Positions 1 to 6,032 of a DNA stretch of 10,187 nt are shown here, piece by piece. The notes beneath the pieces were generated by a model. The model searched no databases. It was not told the origin of the DNA and saw nothing but the letters and a program-made list of their open reading frames with translations. How positions within the stretch are numbered: position 1 is the stretch's first letter; every line of letters starts with the position of its first letter. Source of the stretch: an uncultured Eubacteriales bacterium (GTDB lineage Bacteria; Bacillota; Clostridia; Oscillospirales; Acutalibacteraceae); NCBI GenBank assembly GCA_900320925.1, contig ONUD01000192.1, forward strand, positions 1 to 10,187, given 5' to 3'. The position numbers and the translations under genes were made by a program.

Positions 1-15
1 AAAGGAATGTTTTGT

Positions 16-285
16 ATGAATGCAGTTATCACGGTTCTGGGAAAAGATAATGTAGGGATTCTTGCCAAGGTATCAGCGGAATGTGCCGGAGTCGGCGTGA
101 ACATCATCGAAGTCACACAGTCCGTTTTGCAGGGAATGTTTGCCATGATCATGTTCGTTGACATCAGCGGCTGTACGGTTCCGTTTGCACAGTTGGTCGA
201 TACCCTGACCGAAAAAGGCGAACGTATGGGAGTGAAAGTCCACGTGATGCACGAGGATATTTTCAATGCCATGCACAAGATCTGA
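16..285 (+). CDS. ACT domain-containing protein, UPF0237 family
   Basis: This encodes an 89-residue protein that is almost entirely one ACT domain, a small fold that usually binds amino acids and regulates a partner. The start MNAVITVLGKDNVGI is the classic first strand and ligand loop of the stand-alone ACT family UPF0237, and 89 residues is the usual length. An in-frame ATG lies at 7, but the AAAGGA at 1-6 is 9 bases from the ATG at 16 and would be fused to the earlier one, so 16 is preferred. The stop is followed after 23 bases by the UPF0210 gene; from memory, the same pair is adjacent in streptococci and other Firmicutes. The likely role is an amino-acid-responsive partner of the next protein, but ligand and effect are unknown. 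The promoter must lie upstream of the window. Confidence 0.9.
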   Translation: MNAVITVLGKDNVGILAKVSAECAGVGVNIIEVTQSVLQGMFAMIMFVDISGCTVPFAQLVDTLTEKGERMGVKVHVMHEDIFNAMHKI

Positions 286-308
286 TGTACGGGAAAGGAT
301 TTGCTGCC

Positions 309-1667
309 ATGATCAATTCACATGATATACTCGAAACCATCAATATGATCGACAATGAAAATCTTGACGTGAGAACCATTACCATGGGGATCTCCCTGCT
401 GGACTGCATTGACGATGAGATTGACCAAGCCTGCGGGAAGCTTTATGATAAAATTTGCCGGTATGCCGAACATCTGGTCAAAACCGGCGAGGATATCAGC
501 AAGGAATACGGGATTCCCATTATCCATAAACGAATTGCCGTCACTCCCATCGCCATGCTGGCATCCGCCTGCCCGACCATGAACCCCGTCAAGTTTGCCC
601 AAGCCCTCGACAGAGCTGCCGATACCATCGGTGTGAACTTTGTGGGAGGCTACTCTGCCCTTGTCCATAAGGGATTTGCACAGGGAGATTATGCCCTGAT
701 TGAAAGTATCCCCGAAGCTCTTTCCGTCACCGAAAAGGTCTGCTCCTCGGTCAATATCGGCAGCACCAAGGCAGGCATCAATATGGATGCCGTTGCCAAA
801 ATGGGAAAGGTCATCCGCCGAACAGCCGAACTGACTGCTGACAGAGATTGTATCGGTGCCGCCAAGCTGGTGGTATTCTGCAATGCTCCTGAGGACAATC
901 CTTTTATGGCAGGGGCTTTCCATGGTGCAGGTGAGCCGGACTGCGTGATCAACGTCGGTGTATCGGGTCCCGGCGTTGTGAGAGCCGCTCTTGCCAAGGC
1001 AGGTGACTGCAACATTACCGAGGTCGCCGACATCATCAAGAAAACCGCCTTTAAAATTACCCGCATGGGACAGTTAGTTGCCAAGGAAGCTTCTGCACGT
1101 CTGAGTGTCCCGTTCGGCATTGTCGATTTATCGCTTGCTCCGACCCCTGCCATCGGGGATTCCGTTGCCTATATCCTGGAAGAAATGGGACTGGAACAGT
1201 GCGGTACTCATGGCACAACCGCTTGTCTGGCACTGCTCAACGATGCCGTCAAAAAAGGCGGGGTCATGGCATCGTCCCATGTTGGCGGTCTTTCCGGTGC
1301 TTTCATCCCCGTGACAGAGGATGCCGGCATGATTGAAGCGGCTCGCTCCAAGTCGCTCTCCCTGACCAAGCTGGAAGCCATGACGGCCGTCTGCTCAGTC
1401 GGTCTTGACATGATTGCCATTCCAGGCGATACCTCTGCCGACATTATTTCCGGTATCATTGCCGATGAAGCCGCTATCGGCATGGTCAACTCCAAAACCA
1501 CCGCCGTGCGTCTGATTCCCGCCATCGGCAAACAGGCAGGCGAAGAACTGAATTTCGGCGGACTGCTCGGCAGCGGCCCCATTATGGACATCAATCCGAA
1601 ATCCCCTGCCCGATTCATCTCCCGCGGCGGCAGGATTCCTGCCCCCATGCAAAGCCTGAAAAACTGA
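309..1667 (+). CDS. PFL-family protein, UPF0210 (DUF711)
   Basis: This encodes a 452-residue protein of the UPF0210 family, whose length is typically about 450. It begins MINSHDILETINMI, carries a FVGGYSALVHKG segment near residues 111-122, and ends in the signature FISRGGRIPAP at about 436-446. The family is known structurally to resemble the barrel of pyruvate formate-lyase and ribonucleotide reductase, but no reaction is established. I see no canonical glycyl-radical RVAGY-type motif, so it should not be called a formate-lyase. The reading frame opens at 285, overlapping the ACT stop, but AAAGG at 294-298 sits 10 bases before the ATG at 309 and the family start matches there. It forms an operon with the ACT protein, which probably senses a ligand for it. 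A strong terminator follows directly. Confidence 0.9.
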   Translation: MINSHDILETINMIDNENLDVRTITMGISLLDCIDDEIDQACGKLYDKICRYAEHLVKTGEDISKEYGIPIIHKRIAVTPIAMLASACPTMNPVKFAQALDRAADTIGVNFVGGYSALVHKGFAQGDYALIESIPEALSVTEKVCSSVNIGSTKAGINMDAVAKMGKVIRRTAELTADRDCIGAAKLVVFCNAPEDNPFMAGAFHGAGEPDCVINVGVSGPGVVRAALAKAGDCNITEVADIIKKTAFKITRMGQLVAKEASARLSVPFGIVDLSLAPTPAIGDSVAYILEEMGLEQCGTHGTTACLALLNDAVKKGGVMASSHVGGLSGAFIPVTEDAGMIEAARSKSLSLTKLEAMTAVCSVGLDMIAIPGDTSADIISGIIADEAAIGMVNSKTTAVRLIPAIGKQAGEELNFGGLLGSGPIMDINPKSPARFISRGGRIPAPMQSLKN

Positions 1668-1672
1668 CAGTC

Positions 1673-1710
1673 AGCCCCCTTATCTCTTCAGGAAATAAGG
1701 GGGCTTTTTT
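1673..1710 (+). terminator. Intrinsic terminator of the ACT-UPF0210 operon
   Basis: The arms AGCCCCCTTAT (1673-1683) and ATAAGGGGGCT (1695-1705) pair perfectly over 11 bp around an 11-base loop, and T1705-T1710 forms the U-tract. It starts 5 bases after the UPF0210 stop. The last T overlaps the final base of the convergent sigE stop codon. On the minus strand the same stem is followed by T5 only about 9 bases later, so it may also end spoIIG transcripts, though less efficiently. Confidence 0.93.
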
Positions 1711-2411
1711 CAATATTTCACTTCAATGTCATTTTTCAAACGCTGGATAATTTTCTTTTCCAGACGAGAAATATAAGACTGTGAAATTCCCAGCTTGTCA
1801 GCCACTTGTTTTTGGGTATGGGCTTTTTTGCCGTTCAGACCGAACCGCAGTTCCATAATGGACAATTCCCGTTTGTTCAGCTTCCTCACGGCACGCATGA
1901 GTTGATGCTGTTCAGACTCCTGCTCAATACGGGCATTGACCATATCCGCATCACTGCCGAGAATATCCGAAATCAGCAGTTCATTGCCGTCCCAATCCAC
2001 ATTCAGCGGTTCATCAATGGAAATTTCATTCTTCTGCTGGGCATTTTTCCGAAGATACATCAAAATTTCATTCTCGATACATCGGGAAGCATAGGTTGCC
2101 AGTTTAATATTGCGTGAGGGACAGAAAGTATTCACTGCCTTGATTAAACCGATCGTGCCGATGGAAATCAAGTCCTCCACATTGGCCGAGGGAGACTCAA
2201 ATTTCTTGGCAATATACACCACCAATCGAAGATTATGGGTAATCAGCGGTTCTCTTGCCGTTTCATCGCCATGTTCAATACGCTGCATGATTGCCTTTTC
2301 CTCTGCCCCTTTCGGCGGAGGGGGCAGCGTTTCGGGACCGTTTATGTAGTAGATCCCGTCTGTCCCTGCCACCGCTATCTTCAGCTTCAGCCATCCTGAT
2401 AATAATCCCAC
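1710..2411 (-). CDS. sigE: RNA polymerase sporulation sigma factor SigE (pro-sigma-E)
   Basis: This encodes the 233-residue precursor of sigma-E, the early mother-cell sporulation sigma factor. Residues 1 to about 30 are a hydrophobic and basic pro-sequence ending YYINGPETLPPPP, which aligns with the B. subtilis cleavage region YYIGGSEALPPP but is about six residues shorter at the N-terminus. Region 2 spans about 58-122 (NLRLVVYIAKKFE, LISIGTIGLIKAVNTF, IKLATYASRCIENEI). Region 4 with its helix-turn-helix spans about 176-228 (IMELRFG, then HTQKQVADKLGISQSYISRL). The start is GTG at 2411, 8 bases after GGGAG. It lies 4 bases after the spoIIGA stop, so the two are co-transcribed as the spoIIG operon. 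The sigG gene that often follows sigE in this group is not here; the next gene converges from the other strand. Confidence 0.96.
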   Translation of the reverse strand: MGLLSGWLKLKIAVAGTDGIYYINGPETLPPPPKGAEEKAIMQRIEHGDETAREPLITHNLRLVVYIAKKFESPSANVEDLISIGTIGLIKAVNTFCPSRNIKLATYASRCIENEILMYLRKNAQQKNEISIDEPLNVDWDGNELLISDILGSDADMVNARIEQESEQHQLMRAVRKLNKRELSIMELRFGLNGKKAHTQKQVADKLGISQSYISRLEKKIIQRLKNDIEVKY

Positions 2412-2415
2412 TCTG

Positions 2416-3258
2416 TCAGCTCCCTTTCCTCAATAGCTCTGCCGGTACGAGCAGCTCGCACTCATCTGTCAGATATTCCTCCCTGCACAAGGCTAGATAG
2501 GCACTGACCTCTGTTTGATCCAGATAAATTTTTGACGGCTTGAAGGCGGGAATCACACCGCTCCCTCCCACGGAACGGTACGGTACCAGTCTGATATTGC
2601 TGCCAATCATTTCCTTGCTGTCGCTGTTCATGCACTTTCGGACATCAAGCATTTCCCGGAACAGTCTTTCCTTTCCCACGATCACACACTCCCCTGAAAA
2701 GGGTTCATGCAGTGTATTTCCCGTATCCACCATGCCTTGAAGGGCAAGCGTTTTTCCATTGTGGCATATTTTGATTTGACAGTTTGCAGCCGGTGCCTTT
2801 CTCCTTTCCGTGAGCATGGCAGCCGCTTTCAGAACAAAGTAGCTGATAAGGGTAAGAATCACCAGCAGGAGCGGTGAAATGCCAATATAGACCGTGCTGT
2901 TCCGCACGACCAGAGCTTTTGGCGAAAAGATGCCTAAAATAGCCGTCATGACCCCGCAGTAGCAAAAACTTGTGACAAACAAGCACACCGATGCTTTGCA
3001 ATAAGCGGAAAGACGCATAGGCAAAAAAGCGGCTGCCGTCATGACCAATGCTTCCGCCACGCTGACCGTCCATGACAGCCACCACGGCATGGGCGGCAAT
3101 AAAATGACCAATGCTCCTGCTGCCCCTGCCAGACTGCCAAAAAACAGTCTGAGAGGCTTGGTATGCAGGTGCCGGTATCGGTCAACCGACAGCAGCAGCA
3201 GATAATCCGTTATCAGATTGATGCAAAGCAATACATCAAGATAGATGGTGTATTTCAC
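2416..3258 (-). CDS. spoIIGA: Sigma-E processing peptidase SpoIIGA
   Basis: This encodes a 280-residue membrane-embedded aspartic protease that cleaves the SigE pro-sequence at the sporulation septum. The first ~150 residues carry about five hydrophobic segments. The remainder is a soluble protease domain with the motif VDTGNTL near residues 177-183, where the aspartate (about 178) matches the known catalytic residue. Two in-frame GTG starts exist. GTG at 3258 (MKYTIYLDVLL) has GGAG 8 bases upstream and matches the usual family start, whereas GTG at 3267 directly abuts that GGAG; 3258 is therefore chosen and the longer form is 283 residues. The product works as a dimer in the family. The order spoIIGA then sigE is conserved in spore formers, and the pairing makes both calls firm. 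Confidence 0.95.
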   Translation of the reverse strand: MKYTIYLDVLLCINLITDYLLLLSVDRYRHLHTKPLRLFFGSLAGAAGALVILLPPMPWWLSWTVSVAEALVMTAAAFLPMRLSAYCKASVCLFVTSFCYCGVMTAILGIFSPKALVVRNSTVYIGISPLLLVILTLISYFVLKAAAMLTERRKAPAANCQIKICHNGKTLALQGMVDTGNTLHEPFSGECVIVGKERLFREMLDVRKCMNSDSKEMIGSNIRLVPYRSVGGSGVIPAFKPSKIYLDQTEVSAYLALCREEYLTDECELLVPAELLRKGS

Positions 3259-3276
3259 TCTCTCCACTCCGCAATC

Positions 3277-3309
3277 ATTATTGCATAGGTTGTATCAGAA
3301 ATTTGTCTT
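3277..3309 (-). promoter_or_regulatory. Candidate spoIIG promoter with long spacer and possible Spo0A site
   Basis: Reading the minus strand, AATAAT (3282-3277, five of six matches to the -10 consensus, preceded by TG and one base) lies shortly before the spoIIGA ribosome binding site. AAGACA (3309-3304, four of six matches to -35) is 21 bp upstream. The B. subtilis spoIIG promoter is known for a similarly over-long spacer and for activation by phosphorylated Spo0A. TTTGTC on the opposite strand at 3302-3307 partly resembles a 0A box, which has the core TGNCGAA, but it lacks the GAA end. The assignment rests on position and this analogy. Confidence 0.42.
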
Positions 3310-3348
3310 TTCTTCTATCCCCAGAAAAATTTTATCATTGTACATGGA

Positions 3349-3376
3349 AAAGCGGCAGTGTTGACGCTGCCGCTTT
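3349..3376 (-). terminator. Probable mazF terminator hairpin
   Basis: The arms AAAGCGGCAG (3349-3358) and CTGCCGCTTT (3367-3376) form a perfect 10-bp stem around an 8-base loop, 24 bases beyond the mazF stop. On the minus strand the stem ends in TTTT and then CC, a short U-tract. On the plus strand the tail is GTTTTT, so it may work in both directions and block antisense reading into mazF. It lies between mazF and the spoIIG promoter and would insulate the two. Confidence 0.7.
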
Positions 3377-3381
3377 GTTTT

Positions 3382-3407
3382 TACATAACAAAGGACTTTG
3401 TTATGTA
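3382..3407. repeat. Perfect 12-bp inverted repeat over the mazF stop codon
   Basis: The arms TACATAACAAAG (3382-3393) and CTTTGTTATGTA (3396-3407) are exact reverse complements separated by only GA. The mazF stop codon TAA (3403-3401) lies inside one arm. It is separate from the GC-rich terminator stem 5 bases further along the mazF transcript. The mazF-sense RNA of the first arm begins UACAU, the recognition sequence known for B. subtilis MazF. It could be a DNA-binding site, an RNA hairpin or both. Confidence 0.85.
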
Positions 3408-3772
3408 GCCTGTTTCCTGACATTTTCGGGTGCAAGACCGAAGCTGATAGAAAGAGCTTCATCCACCTTGTACATATCGTTGCTGTTAAGCGTCCCCATT
3501 TTTTCCTTGAGTCTTTTTTTGTCGAGAGTGCGTATCTGCTCCAGAAGCACAACGGAATCCTTGGAAAGACCGCTGTGAGCCGCATACAGGCGGATATGGG
3601 TCGGGAGCTTGGCTTTAGAGTTCTGGCTGGTAATGGCAGCCGCAATGACTGTCGGACTGAAACGGTTTCCGACATTGTTCTGGATAATCAGAACAGGACG
3701 CACACCGCCCTGCTCTGAGCCGACTACGGGACTCAGGTCGGCATAATAAATATCTCCCCGTCTGATGTTCAT
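3401..3772 (-). CDS. mazF: MazF/PemK-family endoribonuclease toxin (NdoA-like)
   Basis: This encodes a 123-residue RNase toxin very close to B. subtilis NdoA/MazF, which cuts mRNA at U^ACAU. It has the family start MNIRRGDIYYADLSPVVGSE, then GGVRPVLIIQNN, and LLEQIRTLDKKRL near 76-88. R25 and T48 match the known catalytic pair. GGAG lies 11 bases before the ATG, slightly long. In B. subtilis a small antitoxin gene (mazE/ndoAI) precedes it; here the 171 bases upstream hold no ribbon-helix-helix ORF, only a possible 16-codon leader and an inverted repeat. The upstream gene is an unrelated pseudouridine synthase. The antitoxin may therefore be elsewhere, or the protein may be controlled differently. 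The frame is intact and no catalytic residue is missing. Confidence 0.93.
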   Translation of the reverse strand: MNIRRGDIYYADLSPVVGSEQGGVRPVLIIQNNVGNRFSPTVIAAAITSQNSKAKLPTHIRLYAAHSGLSKDSVVLLEQIRTLDKKRLKEKMGTLNSNDMYKVDEALSISFGLAPENVRKQAT

Positions 3773-3793
3773 CGTTTTTCACGCTCCGAATTT

Positions 3794-3844
3794 TTAATGG
3801 GATGTGCTGATAGTATTTTGTCCGAATGACAAAATTTTAATCAT
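3794..3844 (-). other. Possible 16-codon leader ORF upstream of mazF
   Basis: On the minus strand GAGGAG is followed 2 bases later by ATG at 3844, opening MIKILSFGQNTISTSH and a TAA 21 bases before mazF. The spacing is too short to be ideal and the peptide resembles no antitoxin. An inverted repeat (3815-3835) lies within it. It could be a leader peptide or chance. Confidence 0.2.
3815..3835. repeat. Inverted repeat upstream of mazF, possible operator
   Basis: ATTTTGTC (3815-3822) and GACAAAAT (3828-3835) are exact reverse complements around CGAAT, 43 bases before the mazF start. The 8-bp arms and 5-base centre are typical of a dimeric repressor site or a small RNA hairpin. I see no clear sigma-A promoter around it, so the regulated start site is unknown. 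Confidence 0.55.
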
Positions 3845-3943
3845 TGCTCCTCAAAATCAACACACTATATTCTATTCAGAGATGGCCGGATTGGTTTATG
3901 TAATGTGCCGAAGCAACGATCCTACTTCATTATATGAAGCAGG

Positions 3944-4804
3944 TCATGCATTCATGACTGTTAAACCAAAATATTTTTCCGGGTCACGCCGCAGCGTGAC
4001 AGTTACACGGGTGACAGGGTGGAGAAAGCAAAGCTGTGAACAATGCAGGCACTGACGGGGAAAATACTGCCTGCTGCCGCCATAGAGGTCATCGCCTGCC
4101 AGCGGATGACCGATACTTGCCATATGCACACGGATTTGATGGGTACGTCCCGTTTCGAGCAGAAATTCCACATAGGTATGACCGTTCACGGTTTCCAGAG
4201 CCTTGTAGTGCGTTACCGCCGGAATCCCTCCCTCACCGACCTCACGCTGTATGGTATGCCCTGCTTTGAGGCGAATGGGGGCATTGACAGTTCCCTCTCC
4301 CGACAGCACCCCCTCACAGAGGGCAACATAGACTTTTTGTGTATGTTCTGTCAGAAAGGTCATGGCATAACTGTTTTTTGCCGTGAGAACAAGCCCTGAG
4401 GTATCACGGTCAAGCCGGTTGACAGCACGGAAGGTATAGTTCTCTCCCCGGCTTCTGGCATGATACATTGCAAAATTGGCAAGGGTATCCGTCTGGTGGT
4501 CATGCACGGGATGGACAGGCATGAACGGCGGTTTATTGAACACGACAATTTCACTGTCCTCGTAAACAATTTCCACTTCCGAATTGACAGGTACAATGTC
4601 CGTTTCATCTTCGGGCATGACAAGACAGACGACATCACCGCCATGAAGCACATCAATACTTCGGACATGCTTTCCGTTGGCGGTGATGCCGTTTTCGGTA
4701 CGTTTGAGTTTGGCAAGGAGTCTGGCGGACACATGACAGTGCCGTCTGAGGAAGTGCTGTACGGTAATGCCGTCCAGTGAGCTGTCAACAGAAAATGTCA
4801 TCAT
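3944..4804 (-). CDS. RluA-family RNA pseudouridine synthase
   Basis: This encodes a 286-residue enzyme that isomerises uridine to pseudouridine in rRNA or tRNA. An S4-like RNA-binding segment occupies about residues 10-62. The catalytic domain follows, with VYEDSEIVVFNKPPFMPVHP (80-99), the active-site motif NRLDRDTSG (129-137, catalytic D132), and the RluA signature ETGRTHQIRVHMASIGHPL (217-235). The frame is open to 4825, but ATG at 4804 overlaps the stop of the preceding HAD gene by four bases and has AGAGG 10 bases upstream, so translational coupling from 4804 (or the ATG at 4801) is likely. It is the last gene of the operon. Target position cannot be read from sequence: the family includes RluA, RluC, RluD and TruC types. 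Its C-terminal region has three closely spaced cysteines (about 252, 255, 259). Confidence 0.93.
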   Translation of the reverse strand: MMTFSVDSSLDGITVQHFLRRHCHVSARLLAKLKRTENGITANGKHVRSIDVLHGGDVVCLVMPEDETDIVPVNSEVEIVYEDSEIVVFNKPPFMPVHPVHDHQTDTLANFAMYHARSRGENYTFRAVNRLDRDTSGLVLTAKNSYAMTFLTEHTQKVYVALCEGVLSGEGTVNAPIRLKAGHTIQREVGEGGIPAVTHYKALETVNGHTYVEFLLETGRTHQIRVHMASIGHPLAGDDLYGGSRQYFPRQCLHCSQLCFLHPVTRVTVTLRRDPEKYFGLTVMNA

Positions 4805-5481
4805 AATGACAAGACCTCTTCCCATTTGGTAATGCGATAGTCGCAGAGGGTATGGGGCATCGTGACTTTCTCATGGGGGTCATACAGGCACGTGGTCAGT
4901 CCGGCATTCCTGCCGCCCTGCATATCAGAGGTCAAACTGTCCCCCACGACTAAAATTTTGGCGGTATCCTTTTCGGGTACTGCCGCCAGCACTTTGTCAA
5001 AATAGGCTTTGCTTGGCTTCTGCACGCCCATTTCATCCGAGATAAACAGTCCCTTGACCCACTTTGCAATGGCACTTTTGCCGAACCGTCCCCTCTGCAC
5101 GGGGGAAAGCCCATTGGTAATGATATACACATCGCAAACGGCAGTAATTTTTTCCAGTGCCTCATCAGCACCGTCAATCAAAATTGCCTGTTTTGCCAGT
5201 TCCTCCACATAGCGGTCAGCAAGAGCTTCACTGTCCGAAAAGTCTGCAAAGCACTGCCTGATCAGTTCTCTGAACCGCTGCACTCTCAGTTCGGAACGGG
5301 TGATTTTGTTCATTTCAAACTGCTTCCACAGGGCATTGTTAATGCTGCTGAACTGTTCATGCACTTCATCAGTGAAAGGCAGTCCGTTGGCTTCAATGGT
5401 TTTTTTGAGTGCCTGATACTCGCACTTCGGAAAGTCAAACAGGGTATCATCGGCATCCATCAGTATCGTAGTAAAACGCAT
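4801..5481 (-). CDS. HAD-superfamily hydrolase, YjjG/YfnB-type pyrimidine nucleotidase
   Basis: This encodes a 226-residue HAD phosphatase with a helical cap. Motif I is MDADDTLFDF (residues 8-17, nucleophile D9 and acid D11), motif II is ITNG (T122), motif III is K155 within GVQKPSKAYF, and motif IV is GDSLTSD (D181, D186). The DADDTLFDF form and the length match the YjjG family, known in E. coli as a house-cleaning nucleotidase acting on dUMP, dTMP and non-canonical pyrimidine monophosphates. The frame reads back to 5526 into dcd, but ATG at 5481 has GGAAGGAA just upstream and begins MRFTTILMDADDT, the family start. One base separates it from the dcd stop. The dCTP-deaminase neighbour fits a pyrimidine nucleotide role, though substrate is inferred. 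Confidence 0.9.
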   Translation of the reverse strand: MRFTTILMDADDTLFDFPKCEYQALKKTIEANGLPFTDEVHEQFSSINNALWKQFEMNKITRSELRVQRFRELIRQCFADFSDSEALADRYVEELAKQAILIDGADEALEKITAVCDVYIITNGLSPVQRGRFGKSAIAKWVKGLFISDEMGVQKPSKAYFDKVLAAVPEKDTAKILVVGDSLTSDMQGGRNAGLTTCLYDPHEKVTMPHTLCDYRITKWEEVLSL

Positions 5482-5482
5482 T

Positions 5483-6025
5483 TTATGTTCCTTCCGTATC
5501 CATATACACTTTAGAGCCGGTTGCACCCTTTTGTCCCTGATACTTGCCGTTGTAGGGATTCAGGGCAGCTTCGTCCATTTCCGCAAAGACCAGCTGTCCT
5601 ACCCGTCTGCCGGCACGCAGCTCGATGGCACACTTGTTGGCATTGAACAGTTCCAAAGTGATTTCTCCTTCAAAGCCAGGGTCTACCCAGCCTGCATTCT
5701 GAATAAACAGTCCCATGCGTCCCAGAGAACTTCTGCCCTCGACAAAGGCCGTCAGATTGTCAGGCAGTGCGACATATTCCATCGTGGTCGCCAGCACAAA
5801 CTGCCCCGGCAGCAAGACATATCTGTCCGTGGTCAGGGTCTTGTAGGCAATTTTGCTGTCCATGGTGATAATTCCCTCAGGAGAGTCCTCGACAATCCCG
5901 AACGTGTTGCCCAGACGGATATCCACACTGGCAGGCTGTATTTGTGCTTTTTCAAGGGGTGTAATGACCAGACGCTTGTCTTGCAGCATGGCCGCAATGG
6001 TTTTATCGGATAAAATCAATGCCAT
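5483..6025 (-). CDS. dcd: dCTP deaminase (possibly dUMP-forming)
   Basis: This encodes a 180-residue dCTP deaminase of the trimeric dUTPase fold, supplying dUTP or dUMP for thymidylate synthesis. Signatures are QPASVDIRLG (30-39), the catalytic GRSSLGRMGL (97-106), NAGWVDPGFEGEITLE (110-125, with E125 the likely catalytic glutamate) and the C-terminal lid PYNGKYQGQKGATGSKVY (157-174). The DPGFEG stretch and the KYQGQKG tail resemble bifunctional Dcd-Dut enzymes of Mycobacterium and Methanocaldococcus, which release dUMP, more than E. coli Dcd. Start choice is open: ATG at 6025 has AGGAG only 3 bases away, while TTG at 6019 is 9 bases away and gives MILSDKTI, closer to known family starts. AGGAG overlaps the region just after the dapL stop, indicating co-translation. 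Confidence 0.93.
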   Translation of the reverse strand: MALILSDKTIAAMLQDKRLVITPLEKAQIQPASVDIRLGNTFGIVEDSPEGIITMDSKIAYKTLTTDRYVLLPGQFVLATTMEYVALPDNLTAFVEGRSSLGRMGLFIQNAGWVDPGFEGEITLELFNANKCAIELRAGRRVGQLVFAEMDEAALNPYNGKYQGQKGATGSKVYMDTEGT

Positions 6026-6032
6026 TCACTCC

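Noticed and set aside
318..923. Long minus-strand ORF (201 codons) opposite the UPF0210 gene
   Set aside because: It is the mirror of a strong coding frame with family-level matches, has no recognisable domain and no ribosome site of note.
309..1667. Formate acetyltransferase (pyruvate formate-lyase) function for the PFL-family protein
   Set aside because: The relation is at the fold level only; length and motifs are those of UPF0210 and the glycyl-radical motif is absent.
2344..2348. A UACAU site in the sigE message at the codons for Tyr-Tyr-Ile of the pro-sequence, suggesting MazF control of sigE
   Set aside because: A single 5-base match in about 700 bases is what chance predicts, so there is no enrichment to support it.
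3925..3939. CTTCAT/ATGAAG inverted repeat after the pseudouridine synthase stop, considered as the operon terminator
   Set aside because: The stem is only 6 bp and AT-rich with a 3-base loop and no following U-tract.
3804..4055. Plus-strand ORF of 83 codons over the mazF leader, considered as a divergent antitoxin
   Set aside because: It runs into the 3' end of the pseudouridine synthase, has no ribbon-helix-helix or AbrB pattern and no convincing ribosome site.
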